From Carboxylicivirga caseinilyticus (GTDB taxonomy: Bacteria > Bacteroidota > Bacteroidia > Bacteroidales > Marinilabiliaceae), in the NCBI GenBank assembly GCA_025499705.1, contig JAFMVE010000044.1, forward strand, positions 1 through 52,459: a stretch of 52,459 nt of DNA. Direction: 5' to 3'. The notes under the pieces are model-generated. The model did no database searches and was not told where the DNA came from. It worked only from the letters and a program-made list of their open reading frames with translations. Of this stretch, positions 42,461 to 52,400 are shown piece after piece. Numbering within the stretch: the stretch's first letter is position 1; each line of letters begins with the position of its first letter. The translations under genes were made by a program, and so were the position numbers.

Positions 42461-44590
42461 ATGCAAAATTTGTTTGTTGACATTATATCCAAAGAGCTAA
42501 ATCTGGCAACCCGTGGCGTGACCAACGTTTTATCCCTGCTTGATGAAGGAGCAACCATTCCTTTCATCAGCCGTTATCGAAAAGAAATGACTGGAAGCAT
42601 GGATGAGGTTCAGGTTGGTTCAGTAAAGGAACGTTATGAAAAGCTTCAGGAGATTGAGAAACGAAAAGAAACCATTCTCAAGTCGATGGAAGAGCAAGGA
42701 GTGTTAACAGAAGAATTAAAAGCAAAAATAAAAGCTACTTATAATCTCACTGAGCTGGAAGATATTTACCTTCCTTATAAGCCAAAACGTAAGACCCGTG
42801 CAGTTATGGCTCGTGAAAAAGGACTGGAGCCATTAGCTAAAATCATCATGAAACAACACGAACGTGATGTGGAAGGGCGTGCAGCTGCTTTTGTTAAAGC
42901 TGATGTGCCAACAGTAGAAGATGCATTGCAAGGAGCACGTGATATTATAGCAGAATGGATTAATGAGCATAAAGTGGGACGTGAGATTGTTCGTTCTGTT
43001 TTCGAGAAAGAGGCTGTTATTTCATCTAAGGTGGTGAAAGGTAAAGAAGAGGAAGCTGCAAAATATAAAGATTACTTTGAGTGGTCTGAACCGTTGAAGA
43101 AATGTCCTTCGCATCGTTACCTGGCAATGCGTCGTGGTGAGAAAGAAGGTTATCTGAAACTCACAATCGCACCGGATGCTGAAAATGCTATGGAACGATT
43201 GGATCGTTACTTTGTGAAAAGTGATACTGATTCGGCTGCTCAGGTGCAGGATGCAGTTACAGATGCTTATAAGCGTTTATTGGCTCCGTCTATCGAAACA
43301 GAATTCTCAAATCTGTTTAAGGAGAAATCAGATGATGAAGCAATAAAAGTATTTGCTGATAACCTGAGACAATTATTGTTGGCATCTCCATTGGGGCAGA
43401 AGCGTGTGCTGGCCTTAGATCCCGGATACAGAACCGGATGTAAGGTGGTATGTCTCGATCAGTATGGAGATTTGTTGGAGAATGCCACCATTTATCCACA
43501 CCCACCTCAAAATGAATATCAAAAATCAAAGGATCTGATCTTAAAGCTGGCAGATAAGCATAAGATAGAAGCCATAGCAATTGGTAATGGCACTGCATCG
43601 CGCGAAACAGAAGCTTTTGCAAAAGGCCTTAATTTTACTCAAAAAGTAGATGTTTTTGTGGTTAGTGAAGATGGTGCATCGGTTTATTCTGCAGGTAAAG
43701 TCGCTCGCGAGGAGTTTCCTGACTACGATGTAACCGTGCGTGGAGCTGTTTCAATTGGTCGTCGATTGATGGATCCGCTTGCCGAATTGGTGAAGATTGA
43801 TCCTAAGTCTATTGGTGTTGGACAATATCAGCACGATGTAGATCAGTCTCAGTTAAAGAAGTCATTGGATACGGTTGTTGAATCGTGTGTAAACTCGGTG
43901 GGTGTTAACCTGAATACAGCCAGTAAGCATTTACTGACTTATGTATCCGGGTTAGGTCCTCAACTGGCACAGAACATTGTTGATTATCGATCAGCCAACG
44001 GGGCTTTCGATTCTCGTGATGAGTTAAAGAAAGTGCCTCGTTTGGGAGCAAAAGCTTTTGAGCAAAGTGCTGGTTTTCTTCGTATCGCATCAACTAAAAA
44101 TCCATTGGACAATACGGCTGTTCATCCCGAATCGTACCCGTTGGTAAAAGCTATGGCCAAGGACTTAAATTGTGAAGTGGCTGATCTGATTAAGGATAAA
44201 ACACTGCGCAGTAAAATTGATTTAAAGCGGTATGCAAATGATAAAGTAGGTTTACCAACTTTAAATGATATTATGCAGGAGCTGGATAAACCGGGACGAG
44301 ATCCACGGGCAGCTATCAAGGCATTTTCATTTGCTGAAGGAATTTATTCGATTGATGATTTGCATGAAGGAATGGAGTTGCCGGGTCTAGTAACCAACAT
44401 AACCAAGTTTGGTGCTTTTGTTGATGTTGGTGTGAAGCAGGATGGATTAGTACATATTTCACAATTGTCAAATCAATATGTGAGTGATCCTTCACAGGTG
44501 GTTAAGCTTCAACAGCAGGTGAAAGTAAGAGTGCTGGAAGTTGATCGTCAGCGAAAAAGAATTCAGCTATCTATGAAAGGTTTGAATTAA
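42461..44590 (+). CDS. tex: Tex-family RNA-binding transcription accessory protein
   Basis: The 709-residue protein has the full Tex architecture: an N-terminal helical part with IPFISRYRKEMTGSMDEVQV, and an RNase H-like YqgF domain (about 320-445; VLALDPGYRTGCKVV). Helix-hairpin-helix segments follow (LNTASKHLLTYVSGLGPQLAQNIVDYR), and a C-terminal S1 RNA-binding domain (about 635-705; GLVTNITKFGAFVDVGVKQDG). Tex binds nucleic acid and influences transcription and RNA stability. It is transcribed on its own. Its last 20 bases overlap the end of the convergent histidine-kinase gene. Confidence 0.95.
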   Translation: MQNLFVDIISKELNLATRGVTNVLSLLDEGATIPFISRYRKEMTGSMDEVQVGSVKERYEKLQEIEKRKETILKSMEEQGVLTEELKAKIKATYNLTELEDIYLPYKPKRKTRAVMAREKGLEPLAKIIMKQHERDVEGRAAAFVKADVPTVEDALQGARDIIAEWINEHKVGREIVRSVFEKEAVISSKVVKGKEEEAAKYKDYFEWSEPLKKCPSHRYLAMRRGEKEGYLKLTIAPDAENAMERLDRYFVKSDTDSAAQVQDAVTDAYKRLLAPSIETEFSNLFKEKSDDEAIKVFADNLRQLLLASPLGQKRVLALDPGYRTGCKVVCLDQYGDLLENATIYPHPPQNEYQKSKDLILKLADKHKIEAIAIGNGTASRETEAFAKGLNFTQKVDVFVVSEDGASVYSAGKVAREEFPDYDVTVRGAVSIGRRLMDPLAELVKIDPKSIGVGQYQHDVDQSQLKKSLDTVVESCVNSVGVNLNTASKHLLTYVSGLGPQLAQNIVDYRSANGAFDSRDELKKVPRLGAKAFEQSAGFLRIASTKNPLDNTAVHPESYPLVKAMAKDLNCEVADLIKDKTLRSKIDLKRYANDKVGLPTLNDIMQELDKPGRDPRAAIKAFSFAEGIYSIDDLHEGMELPGLVTNITKFGAFVDVGVKQDGLVHISQLSNQYVSDPSQVVKLQQQVKVRVLEVDRQRKRIQLSMKGLN

Positions 44591-46061
44591 GTAATTTCTT
44601 TTCAACAGGATTTTTTATGGAAGGGAAGGCAATAGAAAAAGTGCTTCCTTTCCCTTGTTCACTTTCAACGTCGATATTTGCTGCCATCATAGATGCCAGG
44701 TCTTTACAAAGAAATAATCCAAGTCCGGTACCTGGCTCATTTTGTGTGCCACGGGTAGATATTTTTTGCCCTGGATCAAATATCATGCTAACGTGTTCAG
44801 GGCTCATACCAATTCCTTCATCACTGATCTCGATATAAATCATATCGTTTTTTTCGCGCGTACTTATTTTTATTGAGCCATCGACATATGAAAACTTTAC
44901 TGCATTGGAAATCAGATTTCTTAAAATAGTATTTAAGATGTCCTCATCAGCAATAATTTGCATGTTTGGATTAATAAATGTGTGGATGCGTATGCGTTTA
45001 TGGTTGATATTGTTATGGAGATGACCAAGGGCATTGTTAACGACATCCATAATGTAAATAGCGTGCGTTCGAGGTTTAATCATATTATTTTGCTGCCTCG
45101 ACCAATCAAGAATATTCTCAAGTAATTCTAAACCCTGATGTGATGATCGTTTAATAGACTTAAGGATAGAGATAATATCTTCGTTGTTATATGATTTAAA
45201 ATCTGCTAAAAGAAGATCTACAATTGATGTTTGAGCGGCAAAAGGAGATTTCAAATCGTGACCGATAATACTGAATAATTTGTTTTTTATTTCTATCGCT
45301 TCTTCAAGGCTTTTCTTTTGTTCTTCAATGGTTTCCTGATGTTCTTCCAGTTTTTTATTAAGGATTTTTTCCTTCCTTAACTGAAAGAGAGTCATTTCGT
45401 TTTTTTGCTTTTCCAAAGCCAGGTCGATCTTAACAGAATTCTGTTGTTCTATTGAAACCAGTTGCTTGCTTACTAATCTTTTAATCATCTCAGGTACTCC
45501 TAATAAGAAATACCCCATTAGTAATAAGTAAGTGCTCTTGTACACTTGTCCTGCCCAATCTGCTGAAGCAACTTGTTCAAGCAACTCAGGAGAGATATGG
45601 GGCGATCGTAAAAAGTAAATAAGGTTAAAGCAGAAAATTGAATACAATGTTGAAAAGATCACTAATCTTCCATCGTACCGTAAAACAGCCAGTAAAATTA
45701 ATACAGGATACAGAAATACTGAAGCTGCTGTGGTTACTGCAATTGGTTGAAAATAATAGGAATAGTTAAATATGTGTAATGATAATATTGAGATGTCAAA
45801 TGTTGCAGATAAAAACCGAATCCAGGTAGCGCTGCCAAATCTCTTTAATAAGAAATTGAGAGCTGCATTGTAAAAAATGTAAACACTCGAAAGCAGCAAT
45901 GAGATGAGAGCTCTTTCTTCATATCCTTCCAGATAAATGTAGCTTACAAAAAACAGAATTACAATTATAAGAAACCAGCGAAAGTGGATAACTTTTTGTT
46001 CTCCCCAAACGGCATCATCTTTAAAAAGACTTCGGAACTGTTGTGTGTTAGGTTTTTGCAT
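44571..46061 (-). CDS. Membrane sensor histidine kinase (orphan)
   Basis: The 496-residue kinase has about six N-terminal transmembrane helices (residues 25-190) and then a coiled coil (about 200-260). A HisKA domain follows, with the phosphorylated His268 in LFSIIGHDLKSPF. The HATPase_c domain has an N box (LRNLISNAVKFS), G1 (ISDEGIGMSPEH) and G2 (GTGLGLFLCKDLASMM). No response regulator, receiver domain or PAS sensor is present in the gene or next to it, so signal and partner are unknown. It has its own -7 box and overlaps the tex gene tail to tail. Confidence 0.92.
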   Translation of the reverse strand: MQKPNTQQFRSLFKDDAVWGEQKVIHFRWFLIIVILFFVSYIYLEGYEERALISLLLSSVYIFYNAALNFLLKRFGSATWIRFLSATFDISILSLHIFNYSYYFQPIAVTTAASVFLYPVLILLAVLRYDGRLVIFSTLYSIFCFNLIYFLRSPHISPELLEQVASADWAGQVYKSTYLLLMGYFLLGVPEMIKRLVSKQLVSIEQQNSVKIDLALEKQKNEMTLFQLRKEKILNKKLEEHQETIEEQKKSLEEAIEIKNKLFSIIGHDLKSPFAAQTSIVDLLLADFKSYNNEDIISILKSIKRSSHQGLELLENILDWSRQQNNMIKPRTHAIYIMDVVNNALGHLHNNINHKRIRIHTFINPNMQIIADEDILNTILRNLISNAVKFSYVDGSIKISTREKNDMIYIEISDEGIGMSPEHVSMIFDPGQKISTRGTQNEPGTGLGLFLCKDLASMMAANIDVESEQGKGSTFSIAFPSIKNPVEKKLLNSNLS

Positions 46062-46078
46062 TTCAGGTATTAGAAATT

Positions 46079-46086
46079 CAAATATA
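46079..46086 (-). promoter_or_regulatory. -7 box TATATTTG for the histidine kinase gene
   Basis: The minus strand reads TATATTTG, 17 bases upstream of the ATG, implying a very short leader. No -33 TTTG is visible. Confidence 0.5.
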
Positions 46087-46265
46087 AGGGATTTGATTTT
46101 TTTAAGTATCCTTAATACCTCATTTTTTTATGAGAGATAAAAAGAAATAGATAAGAATGATGAAAAATATCGTTAAAATAAAGGTCAATCGAATAAAAAT
46201 TTGTTTTTTAGCATAACCTGAAAAAATCCGAATTAAATTTTCGTTAATTCAAAAGCCCGAATTTT

Positions 46266-48044
46266 ATGCAAGAGCTGAATAATTTTCTACAATTAATTGA
46301 TTCTTATATTGGAAGCCATTATTGGTTCGTTTGGTTATTATTAGGAACCGGACTATTCTTTACAATCTATCTTAAATTTCCTCAAATCAGGTATTTTAAA
46401 TATGCTTTACGCATCGTTAGAGGGAAATATGATAAAGAAGGTGATGAAGGAGATACATCACATTTCCAGGCTTTAACAACGGCTCTCTCCGGAACGGTTG
46501 GAACTGGGAATATTGCAGGAGTTGCTTTGGCGGTTCACTTAGGTGGTCCGGCAGCACTTTTCTGGATGTTAGTTACCGCCATGATAGGTATGACAACAAA
46601 GTTTGTGGAAGTAACACTTTCTCATAAATACAGAGAAAAGGCTGCCGATGGATCGATTGCTGGAGGACCAATGTATTTTATGCGGGAACGTCTGAATATT
46701 AAAATGCCTTCTGGTAAACTCATTAAAACTGGAAAATGGATTGCCGCCATATTTGCATTTGCAACAGTGCTGTCTTCATTTGGTACCGGTAGTTTACCGC
46801 AGGTCAACAGTATTTCCAATTCAATATTTGCTACGTTTGGTTTACCTCATGTAATTACTGGTTTCGTTCTTGCTATTTTGTTGGGATTTGTAATCATTGG
46901 AGGTATAAAACGAATTGCTAAAGTAACATCGCGGCTGGTGCCTGCGATGGCTCTTATTTATTTTATTGGAGCCATTTCAGTTATTGGTATGAATTATGAA
47001 AATATCTGGCCTTCGATTCAAGCTATTTTTGCTGATATTTTTACCGGATCATCTGCTACGGGAGGATTTCTGGGGGCAACTTTGGCATTTGCTTTTAATC
47101 GTGGAGTTAATCGTGGTTTATTCTCAAATGAAGCCGGGCAGGGGTCTGCACCAATAGCTCATGCTGCAGCACGTGCTCATGAACCGGTTTCTGAAGGTAT
47201 GGTAGCCTTGCTTGAACCGTTTATTGATACCATTATTATTTGTACGTTAACAGGTCTTACGTTACTTGCTTCAGGAGTTTGGAACGAGAAGCTTGATAAT
47301 CGTTTTCAGATGGCAGATTTGCAAGTTATTCAAGGTGCTGAGTATGATGACACAACTCCGGAAGGAAGATTGGCGTTGGCTAATCATATCAAAGGAGAGG
47401 AAACATTGCCTTTGTTTACAGGCAATATGGAAGTGGCAAATGGTGAGATTACCTCTGATGTTCAACTGATTCATGCCCGATCGTTAGCAGAAGGTGTGGT
47501 TATTAAGAAGGGTAAGAAACCATATACTGGTAGCATAGAAGTTAACGATGGAGTTGTGACCTTACAGGAAGAGGAAATGGGATTGATTGACCGCATTAAA
47601 GCGCAATTTTCAACAGATGATAATAATAAAAAAATTGTTTTCGAAGGTAAATCTCTCTTACATAGTGCGCCTCTAACAACAGTTGCCTTTACCAGGGGGT
47701 GGTTTGGTTCGTGGGGAAAATATATTGTTTCAATTGGCTTGTTGTTATTTGCTTTTTCTACCGCTATTTCATGGTCGTATTATGGAGATAGGGCCATCAC
47801 ATATCTTTGGGGATCAAAAGCTGTCATTTGGTATCATTTAATTTATGTTATTGGTTTCTTCCTAGCTTCATTTGTTGATACTACTATTATATGGACATTA
47901 TCTGGTATTACCATTGCTTTGATGACAATTCCCAACCTAATTGGTTTACTTATTTTACATCGGGAAATGAAAAGTGAGGTCAAGTCTTTTTGGTCAGAAT
48001 ATAAAGATCGTTTCCCTGACGAAAAAGGAGTGCCTGTTGATTAA
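46266..48044 (+). CDS. Na+/alanine-type symporter (AGCS family) with large soluble insertion
   Basis: This inner-membrane amino-acid:sodium symporter has 592 residues against about 450-480 in typical members. The family signature is clear: [24 protein letters not shown] near residue 70 (ion-binding helix), GGPMYFM, and [16 protein letters not shown] near residue 288. Residues about 340-466 form a polar insertion with no membrane helix, containing the two similar units [13 protein letters not shown] and [13 protein letters not shown]. The last four to five helices then follow. Substrate is alanine or glycine by family, not proven. The lysO pair follows 11 bases later. Confidence 0.9.
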   Translation: MQELNNFLQLIDSYIGSHYWFVWLLLGTGLFFTIYLKFPQIRYFKYALRIVRGKYDKEGDEGDTSHFQALTTALSGTVGTGNIAGVALAVHLGGPAALFWMLVTAMIGMTTKFVEVTLSHKYREKAADGSIAGGPMYFMRERLNIKMPSGKLIKTGKWIAAIFAFATVLSSFGTGSLPQVNSISNSIFATFGLPHVITGFVLAILLGFVIIGGIKRIAKVTSRLVPAMALIYFIGAISVIGMNYENIWPSIQAIFADIFTGSSATGGFLGATLAFAFNRGVNRGLFSNEAGQGSAPIAHAAARAHEPVSEGMVALLEPFIDTIIICTLTGLTLLASGVWNEKLDNRFQMADLQVIQGAEYDDTTPEGRLALANHIKGEETLPLFTGNMEVANGEITSDVQLIHARSLAEGVVIKKGKKPYTGSIEVNDGVVTLQEEEMGLIDRIKAQFSTDDNNKKIVFEGKSLLHSAPLTTVAFTRGWFGSWGKYIVSIGLLLFAFSTAISWSYYGDRAITYLWGSKAVIWYHLIYVIGFFLASFVDTTIIWTLSGITIALMTIPNLIGLLILHREMKSEVKSFWSEYKDRFPDEKGVPVD

Positions 48045-48055
48045 CGAAATAAGTA

Positions 48056-48343
48056 ATGACGTCATACATTGTAATTTTTCTTTTTGTTGTTGGGATAATT
48101 ATTGGTCGACAACTTAAAGACAAGGAAAAGACAAGAAAGAAAGTGGATAAATCTGTTACATACGCAGTTTATCTGCTTCTGTTTTTGCTTGGAATTTCAG
48201 TGGGAATCAATGACGATATCATTCAGAATTTTTCGAGGATTGGCTATAAAGCTTTGTTATTAACATTTGGCGCAGTTGCCGGAAGTGTATTGCTTGCCAA
48301 GTTGGTATATGTTTTTTTCTTTAAGAGATATCAGGATAAGTAA
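48056..48343 (+). CDS. LysO N-terminal part (DUF340), lysine exporter subunit
   Basis: The 95-residue membrane protein has three helices and corresponds to the N-terminal DUF340 part of LysO (YbjE), the L-lysine exporter. Diagnostic is LLLFLLGISVGINDDI. It is followed after six bases by the gene for the C-terminal part, so the exporter is encoded as two polypeptides here, whereas E. coli LysO is one chain. The two probably assemble into one transporter. It is in tandem with the AGCS symporter, 11 bases downstream. Confidence 0.82.
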   Translation: MTSYIVIFLFVVGIIIGRQLKDKEKTRKKVDKSVTYAVYLLLFLLGISVGINDDIIQNFSRIGYKALLLTFGAVAGSVLLAKLVYVFFFKRYQDK

Positions 48344-48349
48344 TTGGTA

Positions 48350-48952
48350 ATGAAAGGCAGCTTAATCATATTGAGTTTTTTCGGAATTGGGTTATTGGGA
48401 GGATATTTTGACTTATTTCCAAACTGGTTATTGAATGATGATCTGACTACTTACGCCTTGTATGTTTTAATGCTTTTGGTGGGTATTAGTATTGGTAGTG
48501 ACAAAGGGGCTTTTTCTGTGTTAAGGAAAATGAATTTTAAGGTTGTACTGGTTCCACTTACTGTGATTTTTGGCAGCCTGGCAGGTACAGCTGTGGTGGC
48601 ATTATTTTTAAATGATATTACCATTCAGCAGGCTATGGCCGTAGGATCCGGGTTTGGCTATTATTCATTATCCAGCATATTTATCAGTAAAATAAGTGGG
48701 CAGGAGTTAGGGGTTATTGCTCTCCTTTCAAATATTTTTCGCGAAATATTTACGCTTCTGGCGGTTCCTCTTTTGGTGCGTTTTTTTGGAAAGCTTGCCG
48801 GAATAGCTTCCGGTGGAGCAACATCTATGGATACAACATTGCCGGTTATCGTAAAATTTACAGGTAAGGATTATGGTATCATTGCCATCTTTAGTGGTAT
48901 TATCTTAACCGTACTGGTTCCTGTATTGGTGACACTTATCCTTGAGTTTTAA
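48350..48952 (+). CDS. lysO: LysO C-terminal part, lysine exporter
   Basis: The 200-residue membrane protein with about six helices forms the main transport part of LysO. It opens with a helix pair resembling the N-terminal gene product (YVLMLLVGISIGSDKGAF against LFLLGISVGINDDI), and contains GSGFGYYSLSSIFISK and the late DTTLPVIVKFTGKDYG stretch typical of the family. I choose ATG at 48350; TTG at 48344 is two codons upstream. The family exports lysine and toxic analogues such as thialysine. Co-transcribed with the N-terminal part. Confidence 0.85.
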   Translation: MKGSLIILSFFGIGLLGGYFDLFPNWLLNDDLTTYALYVLMLLVGISIGSDKGAFSVLRKMNFKVVLVPLTVIFGSLAGTAVVALFLNDITIQQAMAVGSGFGYYSLSSIFISKISGQELGVIALLSNIFREIFTLLAVPLLVRFFGKLAGIASGGATSMDTTLPVIVKFTGKDYGIIAIFSGIILTVLVPVLVTLILEF

Positions 48953-49145
48953 TAGAAATTTTCAAAAACTTTACTGTTTTTAAGTGATATTAAATTCATG
49001 TAATTCAATGTTATATGGAATACTGATGTTAAATATTCGGTATGAGATTGTATGCTGCTTCGTTTTTGGTGCAACCTTCATTTATTTTATGTGACTTTGA
49101 TAAATGAATAAAAGAAAAGCACAATTAATACCTAATTAATCTAAA

Positions 49146-51494
49146 ATGATCAATCGTATCTTACCCTTTCTAATCCTGTTCCTTTTTACGAACTCTGTTT
49201 TTGCTGAGGAGGATCCTGTAGTAAAAGATTTAATAACAATAAGTGGTACCATCAAAGATGCTAAAACTGGTGAGGCTCTTATTGGTGCAACTGTTTATAT
49301 TGAAGAAACCAAAAGTGGTAATATTTCCAATTTGTATGGATTCTATTCAATTTCATTGCCTGCCGGTAACTATCATCTGGTATTTGCATATCTGGGTTAT
49401 GATCCTTATGAAGTAGAATTTACTTTGTCTGAAAATAGAGTGATGAATATTGATTTACAACCATCATCCGAATCAATTGAAGAGATTGTAGTGACTTCGG
49501 AGAAAAAAGATGCCAACGTGCGGGAACCTCAAATGGGAGTTGAGAAGCTGAAAAGTAAAACGATAAAAAACGTTCCTGTTTTGATGGGTGAGACGGACCT
49601 GGTTAAGGTCATTCAGCTATTGCCGGGAGTATCTCCGGCCAGCGAAGGGTCCAGTGGATTTAGTGTTCGTGGAGGTAATCCCGATCAGAATCTGATTCTG
49701 TTAGATGAGGCAAGTGTGTATAATGCCGGGCATTTAATGGGTTTTTTCTCGGTGTTTAATAATGATGCGATTAAGGATGTAAAGTTATATAAAGGCGATA
49801 TACCAGCCAGTAATGGTGGCCGTTTGGCATCATTGCTTGATATCAGAATGAAAGACGGAAATTCAAAGAAGTTTTCCGGTACGGGTGGTATAGGAACCAT
49901 TTCGTCACGATTAACACTGGAAGGCCCGATTGTTGAAGATAAAACATCCTTTATTGTTAGTGGACGTCGTACTTATGTTGATTTGTTTTTGCCTCTTGCA
50001 TCTGATGAGGCTGTTCGTGATAACCGTTTGTATTTTTATGATTTAAATGCAAAGGTGAATCATACCATTAATGAAAATAACCGTATTTATTTGAGTGGTT
50101 ATTTTGGACGCGATGTTTTTAAGAATGATTTTTCAAAAATGGATTACGGTAATAAAACTGTTACTTTCCGATGGAACCATATCTTCTCACCAAAGCTGTT
50201 TTCCAATTTTACAGTGATTGGTTCACAGTATGATTATGCCTTGGGCACTGTACAAGGAGGTGCTGATTCCTTCGAATGGCAATCAGATTTGTATGATCTG
50301 AGCGCTAAATTCGATTTCGATTATTATATAAATCCCGAAAATACAGTAGAGTTTGGAGGTCAGACCATTTTTCGTGAAATCCTTCCTGGTTTAGCACGTG
50401 GAACGGATGATAACTCTCTTTATAGTGAAATTAAGGTGCCGGAAAACAGGTCGCTGGAACATGCAATCTATGCACAGAATACTCAAAAAGTATCAGACTG
50501 GCTGATATTGAAATATGGTTTAAGGTGGTCTGTGTTTCAGAATATTGGTGCAGGTACTCAGTTTTATTACAATGAAAATTATGAGTTTACCCATCAGGAA
50601 AAATATGGAACGGGTGAGGTATATAATACTTATCATGGTATTGAACCACGCATAGGAACCACATTTATTGTCAGTCAAAATGCATCGATCAAAGCATCCT
50701 ATAACCGTACATTTCAGTATTTGCATTTAGCCTCTAATTCAACTTCGGGCACGCCTCTGGATGTTTGGTTTCCATCATCACCAAATGTAAAACCTCAAAA
50801 GGCTGATCAGTTTGCCTTAGGATTCTTTCGAAATTTTAAGGAAAATACAATTGAAACATCCATCGAAGGGTTTTATAAAAAGATGGATAACAGCATTGAT
50901 TTTAAGGATCATCCGGATCTTTTATTGAATGAGTATCTGGAAGGGGAGCTTCGATTTGGTGAGGCAGAGGCCTATGGATTGGAAATGATGCTTCGCTTTA
51001 ATCGGCCTAAATGGAATGGCTGGATTAGTTATACCCTATCAAGGGTTGAACGTACAGTACCTGAAATCAACGGAGGGAAGCCATATCTATCGCCTTATGA
51101 TCATACACATGATTGTAGTATTGTGTTAAACCGGAAATTATCAGAACGTACCAGTTTGTCGGCCAACTGGGTGTTTTATACGGGTGCTCCTGTTACTTTT
51201 CCAGTGGGCAGGTATGTGGTTGGAGGTGATATCGTTCCCTTATATTCTGAAAGGAATGCCGAACGTATGCCTGATTATCATCGTCTGGATTTATCATTGA
51301 CACTGGCTGGCAAGAACAAACCAAACCGTAAATGGCAGGGAGAATGGGTTTTTTCGGTATATAATGCTTATGGTCGTAAAAATGCGTGGACCATTAATTT
51401 TGTGCGTGATGAAGATAATCCAAACATTACCAAGGCTCAAAAAACGTATTTATTCTCATTTATTCCTTCTGTAACCTACAACTTTAAATTCTGA
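49146..51494 (+). CDS. TonB-dependent outer-membrane receptor
   Basis: The 782-residue receptor has a signal peptide (ILPFLILFLFTNSVFAEE). An N-terminal carboxypeptidase-regulatory-like domain (about 30-112; ISGTIKDAKTGEALIGATVYI) is followed by a plug domain (about 130-235; GFSVRGGNPDQNLILLDEASVYN). A 22-stranded-type barrel ends in FSFIPSVTYNFKF. The length is below that of SusC proteins and no SusC-specific linker is seen, so it belongs to the general TonB-dependent receptor group. The substrate is unknown. It is followed after two bases by a DUF4249 lipoprotein, a recurring Bacteroidota pair. Confidence 0.93.
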   Translation: MINRILPFLILFLFTNSVFAEEDPVVKDLITISGTIKDAKTGEALIGATVYIEETKSGNISNLYGFYSISLPAGNYHLVFAYLGYDPYEVEFTLSENRVMNIDLQPSSESIEEIVVTSEKKDANVREPQMGVEKLKSKTIKNVPVLMGETDLVKVIQLLPGVSPASEGSSGFSVRGGNPDQNLILLDEASVYNAGHLMGFFSVFNNDAIKDVKLYKGDIPASNGGRLASLLDIRMKDGNSKKFSGTGGIGTISSRLTLEGPIVEDKTSFIVSGRRTYVDLFLPLASDEAVRDNRLYFYDLNAKVNHTINENNRIYLSGYFGRDVFKNDFSKMDYGNKTVTFRWNHIFSPKLFSNFTVIGSQYDYALGTVQGGADSFEWQSDLYDLSAKFDFDYYINPENTVEFGGQTIFREILPGLARGTDDNSLYSEIKVPENRSLEHAIYAQNTQKVSDWLILKYGLRWSVFQNIGAGTQFYYNENYEFTHQEKYGTGEVYNTYHGIEPRIGTTFIVSQNASIKASYNRTFQYLHLASNSTSGTPLDVWFPSSPNVKPQKADQFALGFFRNFKENTIETSIEGFYKKMDNSIDFKDHPDLLLNEYLEGELRFGEAEAYGLEMMLRFNRPKWNGWISYTLSRVERTVPEINGGKPYLSPYDHTHDCSIVLNRKLSERTSLSANWVFYTGAPVTFPVGRYVVGGDIVPLYSERNAERMPDYHRLDLSLTLAGKNKPNRKWQGEWVFSVYNAYGRKNAWTINFVRDEDNPNITKAQKTYLFSFIPSVTYNFKF

Positions 51495-51496
51495 TT

Positions 51497-52357
51497 ATGA
51501 AAGCTAAAAACAATATATATCCAGTTATCGGAAGTCTGCTACTTCTATTTATTAGCAATGCCTGTACTGAAGATATGACTATTAAGCTAAATGATACTGA
51601 GCCAAGACTCGTAGTTGATGGCCAAATTTCAACTGACACAACAACTCATCTTGTTCGGTTAACTTCTTCGTCTAGTTATTACAGCAATACCGAACCAGAA
51701 GGAATCTCAGGCGCGTTGGTTACCATTCAGGATGAAGCCCAGACAATAATACTGGAAGAGAGTATCCAGTATCCGGGATACTACTTAACTCCCTCGGATT
51801 ATTATGGATTACCCGGGAGAACTTATCATCTTACCATAGAAAATGTAGATATTGATAATGATGGAGTTTTTGAAGTGTATGAGTCAGAATCTAGAATCAA
51901 TCCCGTGGCACCAATTGATTCTGTTCGATTGGAATATGAAAGTACATGGGATCTGTGGAAAGTGTTATTGTTTGCGCAGGAACCATCAGAAACAAAGGAT
52001 TTTTACAGTTTTTCAATAGCCTTAAATGATAGTTTACTAACAGACAGATATTCTGATCTTGGTTTTGTGGATGATAAGTTTTTTGATGGAAATTATGCTG
52101 GCGGAGTATGGGTTCAGACAATCGACGAAGAAGATATGGAGCTGACCTTGAAAGAAGGTGATTGGGTTAAACTATATATGCAAGGGATAACTGAGGAGTT
52201 TTATTTATATCTCGAAGCCTTGGAGGAAGAAGTGAATTTTAAAGCTCCTTTATTTAGTGGCCCTCCAGCAAATGTTCAAGGAAATGTTAGTAACGGGGCT
52301 CTTGGTTTTTTTAATACCTATAGTTATACAGTGGATTCTGTTCAGTTTGTGAGATAA
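51497..52357 (+). CDS. DUF4249 lipoprotein paired with the TonB receptor
   Basis: The 286-residue lipoprotein (signal ending LLLFISNAC) matches the DUF4249 family (RLVVDGQISTDTTTHLVRLTSS, then GISGALVTIQDEAQ, and LPGRTYHLTIE). An Ig-like N-terminal part is followed by a beta-rich, acidic C-terminal part. DUF4249 proteins regularly accompany TonB-dependent receptors of this type and may act as surface lid or ligand-binding partner, by analogy to SusD; this is inference. The stop is followed by a terminator at 52369-52400. Confidence 0.88.
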   Translation: MKAKNNIYPVIGSLLLLFISNACTEDMTIKLNDTEPRLVVDGQISTDTTTHLVRLTSSSSYYSNTEPEGISGALVTIQDEAQTIILEESIQYPGYYLTPSDYYGLPGRTYHLTIENVDIDNDGVFEVYESESRINPVAPIDSVRLEYESTWDLWKVLLFAQEPSETKDFYSFSIALNDSLLTDRYSDLGFVDDKFFDGNYAGGVWVQTIDEEDMELTLKEGDWVKLYMQGITEEFYLYLEALEEEVNFKAPLFSGPPANVQGNVSNGALGFFNTYSYTVDSVQFVR

Positions 52358-52368
52358 AAAAAATGAAA

Positions 52369-52400
52369 GAGGGTGTCCAAAATTGAGGCACCCTCTTTTT
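52369..52400 (+). terminator. Terminator after the receptor/DUF4249 pair
   Basis: GAGGGTG (52369-52375) pairs with CACCCTC (52389-52395) around an AT-rich loop, followed by TTTTT. The 14 bases 52369-52382 recur in reverse complement at 81-94. Confidence 0.88.
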
